Assembly: GCA_002753395.1 (NCBI GenBank)
Contig: PEAB01000013.1
Location: forward strand, 1 to 59,081
Source: Nitrospirae bacterium MYbinv3
GTDB lineage: Bacteria; Nitrospirota; Thermodesulfovibrionia; Thermodesulfovibrionales; Magnetobacteriaceae
DNA: 59,081 nucleotides
Reading direction: 5' to 3'
Positions within the stretch are counted from its first letter, which is position 1, and each line of letters begins with the position of its first letter. A program made the translations under genes and the position numbers. A model generated the notes under the pieces. The model worked only from the letters and a program-made list of their open reading frames with translations. It was not told the origin of the DNA and made no database searches. Shown here piece after piece: positions 35,211 through 42,900 of the stretch.

Positions 35211-36020
35211 TTAAGTCCTCGGCTTATTACCGGTGGCTTCATAGATGAACATACTGACCTTCCAGACCTCTTCCTCCGTCAGAAAATCCTCAAAAGAAGG
35301 CATTGAGGAGTTCCACGGGCCAGAGCCAGCCGGAAGACCGCGCCAACCCTTAGACACTCTCCAAAAGACAAACGACTCGGGCAGTTGAGCAATCGTGTCG
35401 CCGCCTCTGAAGGGCAGAGGTAGCGGGTTATAGGCTTGCGCCAGATGTCCTTTGCCATCGAGGTCATCGCCGTGACAATAAAAACAGTTCTGGTAGTAGA
35501 TCTTTTTACCATCCTCTACGTTTTTTGCAAAATTGGCGGTATCTTTTCTAAGCGGGTTTTCAAGGCCAATGACGTTTATGGTCTTACCTCTGAACTCCAT
35601 CTGAGACGGTGGTTCTGGATGCACAATCCTTGCCGATACCGGCGGCTCGTAGACAGGAACAACCTTAGTGTATGTAATAAAACCTGTTAGCAGTGGAAGC
35701 GCTATAAACACTATAAGCACTCTTAGGATCTTTTTGTCCTCATCCCCTAGTACTGCCCTCATAGGTTCCAGAAAGGCTTGGAAGGTCTCCTCCTGTATGG
35801 AGAAATAGATAAGGAAAGAGAAGATCGACATAGCCATGTACATGGTTATGACCTGCCCAGGAAATGGAGGTATAAAAAGACCTGCCGACTTTAGCAATCC
35901 AAAAAGTAGGATCAGGATACCCAGAAAGTTAAAAAACGATGACTTCCTGATAACCGATACAATCGAGATTAACAGCCCAACGGCAGCAAGTACTGGATAT
36001 ATCTTTAGCATAATTATCAA
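35211..36020 (-). CDS. Membrane-bound monoheme cytochrome c
   Basis: A 269-aa protein with four N-terminal hydrophobic helices (about residues 5-85 and 104-122), then a periplasmic cytochrome c domain. The heme motif is NCFYCHGDDLDGKGH, and the distal methionine is probably in SSMPSFEDFLTEEEVWKVSMFIYE. The multi-helix anchor plus single heme is unusual and suggests a dedicated subunit of the CydA-like complex. It overlaps the neighbouring cytochrome gene by 4 nt. Probably a partner in moving quinol electrons to the periplasm. Confidence 0.82.
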   Translation of the reverse strand: MIIMLKIYPVLAAVGLLISIVSVIRKSSFFNFLGILILLFGLLKSAGLFIPPFPGQVITMYMAMSIFSFLIYFSIQEETFQAFLEPMRAVLGDEDKKILRVLIVFIALPLLTGFITYTKVVPVYEPPVSARIVHPEPPSQMEFRGKTINVIGLENPLRKDTANFAKNVEDGKKIYYQNCFYCHGDDLDGKGHLAQAYNPLPLPFRGGDTIAQLPESFVFWRVSKGWRGLPAGSGPWNSSMPSFEDFLTEEEVWKVSMFIYEATGNKPRT

Positions 36021-36541
36021 CTACCTCCTTTCTTGGCCTCTTTTGCAATCTGCTCTTTCAAGGCCTCTAAAGACTCTGGATATGAGACAGTCACCTGTGA
36101 GCCCTTACTCTGAAGAAATGCTGCTACAGCTATCAACTCTCCTTCGTTAAGCGACGTTGGAGACTTGTGGATGGGAGGCATCATATTTTCAAACCCCTTC
36201 TGCACGTACTCTGCTGGATTAACTAAAGCCTCAAAGACGTAGGCCTCAGGCTTCATGTTGCGTTCTTTAGCGCTTTTGACCATCTCTCCTCCGATGGTAG
36301 ATATAGCAGGGGCTCGCATACCGGTTTCAGCCTTCATGGGATGGCAGACCATACACTGACCTTTGCTAAAGCTGATCTCCTCGCCGAGACTCAAAAGCTC
36401 ATCAACAGTAACGCCTTTTTCAATCTTTATGGTCTTGGGTGGCTGTGACTCAGATTGCGGCAGGAAGTATAGACCAATATAGGTAAAAAATATGTTTAGA
36501 CCTATTACAACAGCCAAGAGTTTTAATCCTCCACCTTTCAT
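36017..36541 (-). CDS. Membrane-anchored monoheme cytochrome c
   Basis: A 174-aa protein with an N-terminal anchor helix (LLAVVIGLNIFFTYIGLYFL) and one heme site, GQCMVCHPMKAE. MMPPIHKSPTSLNEGELIAVAAFLQSKG supplies the likely axial methionine. It overlaps the CydA-like gene by 4 nt upstream and the next cytochrome by 4 nt downstream, so these three genes are translationally coupled and likely encode one complex. Confidence 0.82.
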   Translation of the reverse strand: MKGGGLKLLAVVIGLNIFFTYIGLYFLPQSESQPPKTIKIEKGVTVDELLSLGEEISFSKGQCMVCHPMKAETGMRAPAISTIGGEMVKSAKERNMKPEAYVFEALVNPAEYVQKGFENMMPPIHKSPTSLNEGELIAVAAFLQSKGSQVTVSYPESLEALKEQIAKEAKKGGS

Positions 36542-38289
36542 GCCTTCGCCCCCCCTTTGGCTGCTTGTGCCTTTTCAAGTTTCATAATACTCCAAAATAA
36601 CAGACCGATAAAGAGAAAGAATAAGACAGTAACCGTTGAGCACACAATAGCAGCATAACCGTGAGTTGGCAGGTATGCATCAGGGCTTGTGTCTTTCATA
36701 ATACCGTATACGTGCCAGTACTGCCTGCCACCAGACCTCATGTAGCCCATCATCGCCATAAGCCACGTAAACGTAACGGTTATACCAATCAGGGCGTACT
36801 GTGATCTCTCCGGCATCTTCCCCCATCTGGGTTCACCGATGATCTTTGCATTCTTGTACATCATGTTATCCAAGATAAACAGAGCTATAATAGTAACAAA
36901 AAATATACCAAACTGTATAGGTGAAAGCACCTTCACCCTAACGGCTGACGTTACCATATAGCTGTACACACCTATACCCAACATTGCTACGCTCGATCCC
37001 AAGACAAGGATAATCCTAATAGCGTTACCAGCCTTTGCCCAGGGTACCACAGGCTCCTTGTTGCTCATCTTAAAGATGGCAAAGCTCAAAAACGTGGCAA
37101 GATAGGAAATGACAACCGCCGTGTTTTTTGCAGCCATAACACCGAGATTACCAAGAATAGGATGATATGCCCCTATACGCCTTGCCTCTTCTAAGGACAG
37201 GGCAACGCTGTGTGGTGTCAACCACACGGTATAACCAAGAAGCATAATTATGAATAGAAATTTCACATATTTAAAGTATCGCTCACCTCCGGGCATCTTG
37301 TTTAGTGATATCCACAGGTAGTAATTTACAAACATAAGGATAGCCCCTATGAGTATTGCCTGCATAACCCAAAGCCAAGCAAAGAATCCACCCATAAGCT
37401 GTATGCCCATCTGCTCGTTGTATGCGTAGATCTCGACGCCAAGCAGATAACCGATCCCTGGCAGGATGAGGGAAAATCCGATGGATATCATAGCTGACGT
37501 ATATCCCATCCAATCGTAATATGCCCTATCCTCATCCGTCTCAGACGTTATAAACCGGTAGGCCGCATAAGCAGCGGCGATACCGGCTCCAAAAACTACA
37601 TTGGCAACTAGTCTGTGTAACGAAAGGGGTATCCACATATACGTCTTTATGGCGGCCCACCTGTTAATCAATGCCCCCGTCTCGCTTACGCCTCCAGGTG
37701 TTGTCATGTATCCTACCCATGAACTCGTTATCAGAAGCATTGTCAAACCCATAAAGTTTAGCAGCACTCCAATAGCCACATGCACACCTTTTTTATCCTT
37801 CATCTGGTGCCAGGAATAAAAGTAGTAGTAACACACCAAAACCTCACCGTACATCACTACAATGTAAAGCCACCACGTCGGTCCGAGTATGTCCATTAAA
37901 TGCCCCATGAACTTCGGATACAACAGGGGAAGGCTTACCATAAGCACTGTGCCAGCTATAGCGGTTAAGGTGTAGGCAAGCGTAAAGAGTTTTGTAAAAT
38001 CATACGCAATGCGATCGAGCCTGTCGTCAGTACGTCTCCAGCTCAGAAACTCCATAGAAACTGCAAATATGGGAACACCTAAGACAAAGGCGGCAAAGTT
38101 CAGATGTAGCTGGGCAATAATCCATACCCATACCCTACTGCCTAACATAGGAAAGAACCTGTAGCCATCCTCTGTGGGAGCTGATAGTATCTTGCCAAAA
38201 AGGAAAAGACACACAAATCCCACAGTTAGCAACACGGTCAGCTTTACTACTCCCTTTATCAATCCTTTCGTTACACTAACTTCTGCCAT
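36538..38289 (-). CDS. CydA-like quinol-oxidising membrane subunit
   Basis: A 583-aa protein with about 14 membrane helices related to subunit I of cytochrome bd oxidase. Recognised by IIAQLHLNFAAFVLGVPIFAVSMEF (His at the b595-like position), the FTLAYTLTAIAGTVLMVSLPLL helix and GRQYWHVYGIMKD, which corresponds to the GRQPW-V-YG motif of CydA. It is longer than typical CydA and has no CydB partner. Instead it is coupled to two cytochromes c. It may oxidise quinol and reduce the cytochromes rather than oxygen; that role is inferred from the gene order. bd-like proteins of this kind occur in Nitrospira relatives. Confidence 0.8.
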   Translation of the reverse strand: MAEVSVTKGLIKGVVKLTVLLTVGFVCLFLFGKILSAPTEDGYRFFPMLGSRVWVWIIAQLHLNFAAFVLGVPIFAVSMEFLSWRRTDDRLDRIAYDFTKLFTLAYTLTAIAGTVLMVSLPLLYPKFMGHLMDILGPTWWLYIVVMYGEVLVCYYYFYSWHQMKDKKGVHVAIGVLLNFMGLTMLLITSSWVGYMTTPGGVSETGALINRWAAIKTYMWIPLSLHRLVANVVFGAGIAAAYAAYRFITSETDEDRAYYDWMGYTSAMISIGFSLILPGIGYLLGVEIYAYNEQMGIQLMGGFFAWLWVMQAILIGAILMFVNYYLWISLNKMPGGERYFKYVKFLFIIMLLGYTVWLTPHSVALSLEEARRIGAYHPILGNLGVMAAKNTAVVISYLATFLSFAIFKMSNKEPVVPWAKAGNAIRIILVLGSSVAMLGIGVYSYMVTSAVRVKVLSPIQFGIFFVTIIALFILDNMMYKNAKIIGEPRWGKMPERSQYALIGITVTFTWLMAMMGYMRSGGRQYWHVYGIMKDTSPDAYLPTHGYAAIVCSTVTVLFFLFIGLLFWSIMKLEKAQAAKGGAKA

Positions 38290-38350
38290 ATATCATCTCC
38301 GTATATTAGTATGAGACAGACAACATAAGATTTATCTTTATGCTGCGTCC

Positions 38351-39082
38351 CTACTTCTTTGAAAACGTGTGGTCAAGTTCAGCAGCCGCACCGCCCTTAA
38401 CCTCAACGTCTTTAGTCACCTCACCAAAGCCTTCATGCCAGATTTTTACCTTGTACTTGCCAGGTAATAGATCCTTTATCTCGAAATTCCCCTTATCGTC
38501 CGTAACAGCTACATAAGGGTGTTTGGAGGCATAGACGTATCCTCTCATCCATGAGTGGGCGTCACACTGTACAATCTGCATACCGGCCACTTTAATTGGT
38601 TTTTCAATGACCTGATCCTTGTTTGGAAGGGCCAGATTGTACACAGTCCTTCTTTTGCCTTCGCCTAACATTATACCCAATGATGTGTTATGAAATATGG
38701 GGTCTTCATTCTTGATAATGTACTTCTGACCAACATATGCAACACCTACCAAAGGTTCAAACACGCACTTCTTGTTGTTGATTACCAAGTCGGTCTTGGG
38801 CACAGCCTTACCCTTTTCTACATCTTCAACGGCAACTATTACATTCTTAACACCCATATCAGAAGAAATCAAATACTTTTCGGCCTTCACTGACTTTCCA
38901 CAGGCAGCCTCGTCCTTAGCAATAGTTAGAGTCTCATCCGGCACCGCTGATGATGCCTTTATCTTGCCTTTGATACTTCCCCCGCCCTTAACATCTTCCA
39001 CCTTGTAATCCTTAACTTCTGCGAACAATGCTGCCGGGATCAACATTGCAAGGACTACCACACTTAAAACGATCCTTCTCAT
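38351..39082 (-). CDS. Carboxypeptidase-regulatory-like (methylamine-utilisation-type) periplasmic protein
   Basis: A 243-aa secreted protein with a signal peptide ending ALFA (about residue 21). It has a cupredoxin-like beta domain with a cysteine in ACGKSVKAEKYLI and a His in IFHNTSLGIML. QIVQCDAHSWMRGYVYASKHPYVAVTDD and GNFEIKDLLPGKYKVKIWHEGFGEV form the carboxypeptidase-regulatory-like fold. It is paralogous to the first two thirds of the DUF1573 fusion at 40745. The CDAHSWM motif, with Cys/His/Met, is suggestive of copper binding. It lies between the TlpA-like and CydA-like genes, so it probably serves periplasmic metal or electron traffic; exact role unknown. Confidence 0.78.
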   Translation of the reverse strand: MRRIVLSVVVLAMLIPAALFAEVKDYKVEDVKGGGSIKGKIKASSAVPDETLTIAKDEAACGKSVKAEKYLISSDMGVKNVIVAVEDVEKGKAVPKTDLVINNKKCVFEPLVGVAYVGQKYIIKNEDPIFHNTSLGIMLGEGKRRTVYNLALPNKDQVIEKPIKVAGMQIVQCDAHSWMRGYVYASKHPYVAVTDDKGNFEIKDLLPGKYKVKIWHEGFGEVTKDVEVKGGAAAELDHTFSKK

Positions 39083-39191
39083 TTAAACCTCCATAGCTTT
39101 TATTATATATCTCAGTAGCCCCTTGAAAATCAAAGAACTACAATACATCTCATTACCAGTCTAACTTCGACAGATAAGTATAACACAAAAC

Positions 39192-39713
39192 TCATTTAAT
39201 TGATATGTCTGTAATATGGTCGTGAAGCTCTTTTTCATGTATGTAGTGACCAACAATACTTTTTACTACCCCTTGTGCATCTATAAAGACTAAAACCGGC
39301 ACGTAGTTTATCTTGTACGCCTTAAGGACATCCTGCCGATTGCCTGCAAACATTGGAAACACAAAGCCAAGTTCCTTTTTATATGCCTTTACCAACTTGC
39401 CGTCCTTCGCCATAATGTTAATGCCAATGATACGTAAGTTCTTGCTTCCGAACTTCGTCTCTGCCCTCTTTAAAAGGGCTATTATCTGTGTACAGTAGTG
39501 ACAGGCGTTGTGTGTAAAATAGATAATGGTCGGTTTATCTATCAATGTCTTTAAGTCTACCTCTTTATTGTTTTCATCAACCATAACAAATGTTGGCGCA
39601 GGTTCGCCCTCCTTAACAGATGCCACTGCTTTGCCTGATGTCAGTGTCGTAAGAAACGAAGTCAATAATAACGTAAGAAGTGTCCTCAATGCAATAGCTA
39701 ATACTCCATTCAA
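39192..39713 (-). CDS. TlpA-family thiol-disulfide oxidoreductase
   Basis: A 173-aa secreted thioredoxin-fold protein: signal peptide (about 1-30), active site HNACHYCTQ (C-x-x-C) and the cis-proline loop NYVPVLVFIDAQG. Such proteins reduce apocytochrome c cysteines or copper-site cysteines in the periplasm. Its start overlaps the transglutaminase-like gene by 4 nt, linking it to the candidate selenoprotein gene above. That position makes it a plausible electron donor to the U-x-x-C or heme-site thiols (inference). Confidence 0.87.
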   Translation of the reverse strand: MNGVLAIALRTLLTLLLTSFLTTLTSGKAVASVKEGEPAPTFVMVDENNKEVDLKTLIDKPTIIYFTHNACHYCTQIIALLKRAETKFGSKNLRIIGINIMAKDGKLVKAYKKELGFVFPMFAGNRQDVLKAYKINYVPVLVFIDAQGVVKSIVGHYIHEKELHDHITDISIK

Positions 39714-40741
39714 TTCTGTCCCTCCATCTTTACGATCTCATATTGTATGAAGTTCTTGTAGTTATGTCCATAAATCAATGGAATACCATCTGCCTCAACG
39801 TTTGTGTAGGCAAAGGTATTGAGTATCTCTTTCTGAGGCGGTTCAAGCGTCAGCCCTCTACCGGTGGACATCCGAATCCTGTTTGGAACAAGATTACCGA
39901 AGTAAAACTCCTTCAGGTCGGGCCGTCGTTTGGCCTCCGATAAGTCCACAGGCACCCAGCGGTTACCCCCGGCATGAAACATGAGCCAGCTATGGGCGTT
40001 TATACAGTCTGCCTCAATCCGACCCGACTTTTTCATCTCAGAGGGGTAGGGCAGGATAGTGCCCTGCTGCCACTTAACGGGGATACCTTTGTACATCAGC
40101 ATCGACCGGTACAAAGCATGAAAATCGTCGCTCCGGCCAGACTTCTCCTCAAACGCAAGGGTGCTAACCCCTCTGGTACATATCTTGTGCATGTACGTCG
40201 TGCGTTCTACGATCCCATCATAGAGCTTTCTCGCTATGACAGCCGGTTCCGTAACCTTACCCACCGTGGTGTCAACGTACTGCGTGATACCGTTATCCCA
40301 CTTCTCCCACTCTGAAGGCGTCAGATGCTGTTGGGGATCCTCATCCTTTAGCTCTACGGTTCCTATGTTTGTCCTCTTTATTGTGTAACGCAGGGTTAGC
40401 TTCTCTCCTTTATTGATGTTTTTGGTCTTGATATAAAAGACCTTGTTTTGCTTCTGGTCATACTCTTTTGAGGGCTTCCGATATGGCAGTTTTGTCTCTA
40501 TCTTAAGATCGGTTATCTCCTGTTCCATGTCGCTTGGCGGTATAGGCAGCCATATATCAATTTCCTCGTCCTTGGGGCAGCGTAAAAACTCCGTAGTATA
40601 CGTTATCTTCAACGTAATGGACTTCACCTGCGCATCATTTAAACCAGCATCAGAAGAGACCCTTTCGCCAGCTAAAAGAAAGCCGGCTCCGGCCAGGCTG
40701 CCCATCAGAAACTCTCGTCTGCTTAAATTAAATTCAGACAT
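39710..40741 (-). CDS. Transglutaminase-like domain protein with Ser in place of catalytic Cys
   Basis: A 343-aa protein exported by the Tat route or anchored (LSRREFLMGSLAGAGFLLAG, twin Arg at 8-9). It has a beta-sandwich-like region and a transglutaminase-like (cysteine-protease fold) core. The core usually reads G-x-C-x-D-x-A at the nucleophile, but here it is SGRSDDFHALYRSM with Ser204. The His (AHSWLMFHA, His250) and Asp (WVPVDLSEA, Asp266) of the triad are kept. It may be a non-catalytic binding protein or use serine. It starts 3 nt after the extended DUF1573 frame and overlaps the TlpA-like gene. Confidence 0.8.
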   Translation of the reverse strand: MSEFNLSRREFLMGSLAGAGFLLAGERVSSDAGLNDAQVKSITLKITYTTEFLRCPKDEEIDIWLPIPPSDMEQEITDLKIETKLPYRKPSKEYDQKQNKVFYIKTKNINKGEKLTLRYTIKRTNIGTVELKDEDPQQHLTPSEWEKWDNGITQYVDTTVGKVTEPAVIARKLYDGIVERTTYMHKICTRGVSTLAFEEKSGRSDDFHALYRSMLMYKGIPVKWQQGTILPYPSEMKKSGRIEADCINAHSWLMFHAGGNRWVPVDLSEAKRRPDLKEFYFGNLVPNRIRMSTGRGLTLEPPQKEILNTFAYTNVEADGIPLIYGHNYKNFIQYEIVKMEGQN

Positions 40742-40744
40742 GTT

Positions 40745-41896
40745 TCACTTCCCTTTATTACCCGGCTCAACAACTACTCCATGTACCACCAGGTTTGTCA
40801 TGGCTTTATCAGGGTCGTTTGTCCATACCTCAACACCCTTTTGAGTCTTACCTGGCTCTTCATCGCTCTTATAAGTTACGGTAACGAAACCACTCTGTCC
40901 TGGCTCTATCTCCACCGAACTGGCAGAGGCACTCGTGCAGCGCCTTCAGGAGGGTATTACATCCTTTATAATGAGTTTACCGCTACCACTATTAACAAAC
41001 TCAAATCTATGACTAAGAACCTTTCCTTGCTCTATAGAGCCAAAGTTATGACTAGTCTCCTTGAACTCTATCTTTGACGAACCATTCTTCACATCCTGAG
41101 ATGCTTTGTTTTCTGTAATTTTGCCCTTTTCAGAAAAGTCTATCTCCACGGTCTTTGTCTGTCCAGACGTAGTCTTAATAGTCGTTTCAACCAATCCAAG
41201 CCCCTCATGCCATGCCTTTATGACATACTCTCCTGCGGGCAGCCCGCTTAACTCAAATTCTCCATTATCATCCGTCACCACTGCATAGGGTTGGTCGAAA
41301 ACGAAGACGTAACCACGCATCCAGTCGTGTGAGTTGCTCTTTACGGTTATGAACCCTGTCTCCTTGCTGTGCTTGTGAGAGTCCTTTATGGGCTTTTTAA
41401 CCTCTGCTCCCTTGTTTGGAAGCGCTATGTTTAATATGGTTGTGCCATCTGTCAACGGTCTGGCAGAGAGCTTTTTTTGATACTGAAGGCCGAGCTTCAA
41501 CTGGATGGTGTGAAGGAGCGGGTCATCGTTTTTAAAATCATACTCTCCGCCAACAAAGCCAACGGCAACCAGAGGTTCAACCTTACATTTTCTGATTGTG
41601 ATCTCCACTAGCGTCTTTGGCAGCGACTTGCCGCGTTTTACGTTCTCAATCCACACCACGGTGTTTTTCACCCTCGAGTCGGTTATCAAGAACTTCTCAC
41701 CCTGCAGGGTCTTCCCACATGTCTCCTCATCCCTGCTGACGCTCACAACGGTATCCTGAGGCGCTGTGCCAGAGAACTTCACCACGCCCTTGACAGACGA
41801 GGCATCTTTGACATCCACCACATCGTATGCAGACGCCGCTGTTATGTACAGAAACGTGCATACAAGTGCTAAAACCAAACCAACAAACCTATTCAC
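40745..41896 (-). CDS. Candidate selenoprotein: carboxypeptidase-regulatory + DUF1573 domains with in-frame TGA
   Basis: Read through one TGA (40948-40946), this is a 383-aa secreted protein. It has a signal peptide (1-23), a cupredoxin/carboxypeptidase-regulatory region paralogous to the 38351 protein (about 25-255), and a DUF1573 domain (about 275-380). That domain begins ETSHNFGSIEQGKVLSHRFEF and ends VEVWTNDPDKAMTNLVVHGVVV. In DUF1573 the strand LIIKDV-x-x-S is normally followed by a C-G-C motif. Here it reads IPS-[TGA]-RRCTSAS, so the TGA takes the place of a cysteine in a U-x-x-C context. The same frame then codes the rest of the domain and stops 3 nt before the next gene. A SECIS-like hairpin follows. 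If TGA is a stop, the protein is truncated at residue 316 and 200 nt remain unused. Selenocysteine is an inference; no selA/B/C lies in the window. Confidence 0.7.
40910..40928 (-). promoter_or_regulatory. SECIS-like hairpin downstream of the TGA
   Basis: On the mRNA, CUCUGCC-AGUUC-GGUGGAG forms a 7-bp stem (two G-U pairs) with a 5-nt loop. The loop begins 25 nt after the UGA, within the 16-37 nt window of the bacterial SECIS consensus, and has G at loop position 2 followed by U. This is the pattern expected for SelB recognition. Sequence-based only. Confidence 0.55.
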
Positions 41897-41937
41897 CGTT
41901 CAAATCCTCCATACTTAAAATATAAACCAAAGGGCGA

Positions 41938-42001
41938 AATAAAATGAAGGGCTTTGCCCTCCCTCAGACCCACCCACAAGGGGACCAAGTCCCCTTGACC
42001 C
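41938..42001 (-). repeat. GC-rich dispersed repeat inside the nos block
   Basis: Inverted copy between nosY and the DUF1573 fusion gene. Its hairpins may weaken or process the long transcript between the core nos genes and the genes downstream. Confidence 0.8.
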
Positions 42002-42054
42002 CTTTATTTCTACGTTTTCTATAGTCATTTTCACTGTGGTAATATAAATCCCAA

Positions 42055-42900
42055 TTATTCTAAATATCGTTTCTTAAAGAAGTAGTAACTTGACATCAAG
42101 GGTATGACTATCCAAAGCAGACAAATACCCCATAGCACTGGTGCTTTGATAAAGGAGGGCAGGTCTACTGAGGACATCCCTAAGAAGATCATATATTTAC
42201 CGATAGTAAGGAAGTTTATTATACGGTATACGTCTACAGGGTTTAACATCAGAAGGAACGAGAATATCTTTGGGCTTAGTATGCCTTTAGTAACAACGAG
42301 CACTCCAACAAGTCCCATGTCATACAATATCGTAAAAAACAACCATAGAAAGATTGTAAAGGCTATTACCTTGCTTCTTTCGTAAAAGACAACCGATACC
42401 AAAAACGAGATGCTCAAGAAGATAATGCCTAGTATTACAGAGTTCACTACGAATATCAGAAAGCTACCTGCTGAGCCAAGCCCCGTTTTAGCAACAAGCA
42501 CGATACCGGAGAGGCCAAACCCGAATACCGCAGGCAGGGTTAGTGCAATAGCCAGCCCTATGAACTTACCTGTGATAAACTCAGTAACTGATATGGGTGA
42601 GGCCAGGTAAAACTCAAGATTATGCCTGTCGCGCTCATCTGCAATTACCCCGCCGCCAAGTGTCAGGGCCAGGAGAGGGATAAAGTAGATGACCAGGGAC
42701 GTCAGACTGGCAATCGTGGCCTCCATGTTTCTGAAGCTGGCAACCCCAGAGGTAGCCGTCCCAAAGTACGCTATAATTATAGTAAACAGGGCAAACCCTA
42801 CGGTAATCACCCCAACCCACTTGCTCTTGAGCTTATCGGAGACCTCCTTGTGGGCAATGGCCTTCATGGCGTCAGTGAATACCAAAAAACACCTCCTCAA
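42055..42900 (-). CDS. nosY: NosY-type ABC transporter permease
   Basis: Inner-membrane permease of the NosDFY system needed to supply sulfur or copper for the CuZ centre of N2O reductase. The 281-aa protein has six hydrophobic helices (for example VGVITVGFALFTIIIAYFG, LVIYFIPLLALTLGGGVI). It also carries the ABC-2 feature ADERDRHNLEFYLASPISVTEFITGKFIG, which contacts the ATPase. It overlaps nosF by 29 nt, an unusually long overlap. The likely alternative start MKAIAHKEVSDKLKSK (12 codons in) would put the overlap at 8 to -8 nt. Confidence 0.9.
   Translation of the reverse strand: MRRCFLVFTDAMKAIAHKEVSDKLKSKWVGVITVGFALFTIIIAYFGTATSGVASFRNMEATIASLTSLVIYFIPLLALTLGGGVIADERDRHNLEFYLASPISVTEFITGKFIGLAIALTLPAVFGFGLSGIVLVAKTGLGSAGSFLIFVVNSVILGIIFLSISFLVSVVFYERSKVIAFTIFLWLFFTILYDMGLVGVLVVTKGILSPKIFSFLLMLNPVDVYRIINFLTIGKYMIFLGMSSVDLPSFIKAPVLWGICLLWIVIPLMSSYYFFKKRYLE

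Noticed and set aside
36538-38289. Calling the CydA-like gene cydA of a bd oxidase
   Set aside because: No CydB partner and the protein is coupled to cytochromes c, so oxygen-reducing function is not supported.
40927-40945. Alternative hairpin immediately after the TGA (AGGCGC loop GTGCCT)
   Set aside because: Stable 6-bp stem, but its loop begins only 7 nt after the TGA, too close for the bacterial SECIS consensus; the next hairpin fits better.
40745-40948. DUF1573 gene as a simple frameshifted pseudogene
   Set aside because: Both halves are in the same frame and only one codon differs; I cannot exclude a nonsense mutation or sequencing error, so it stays as an alternative in the finding.
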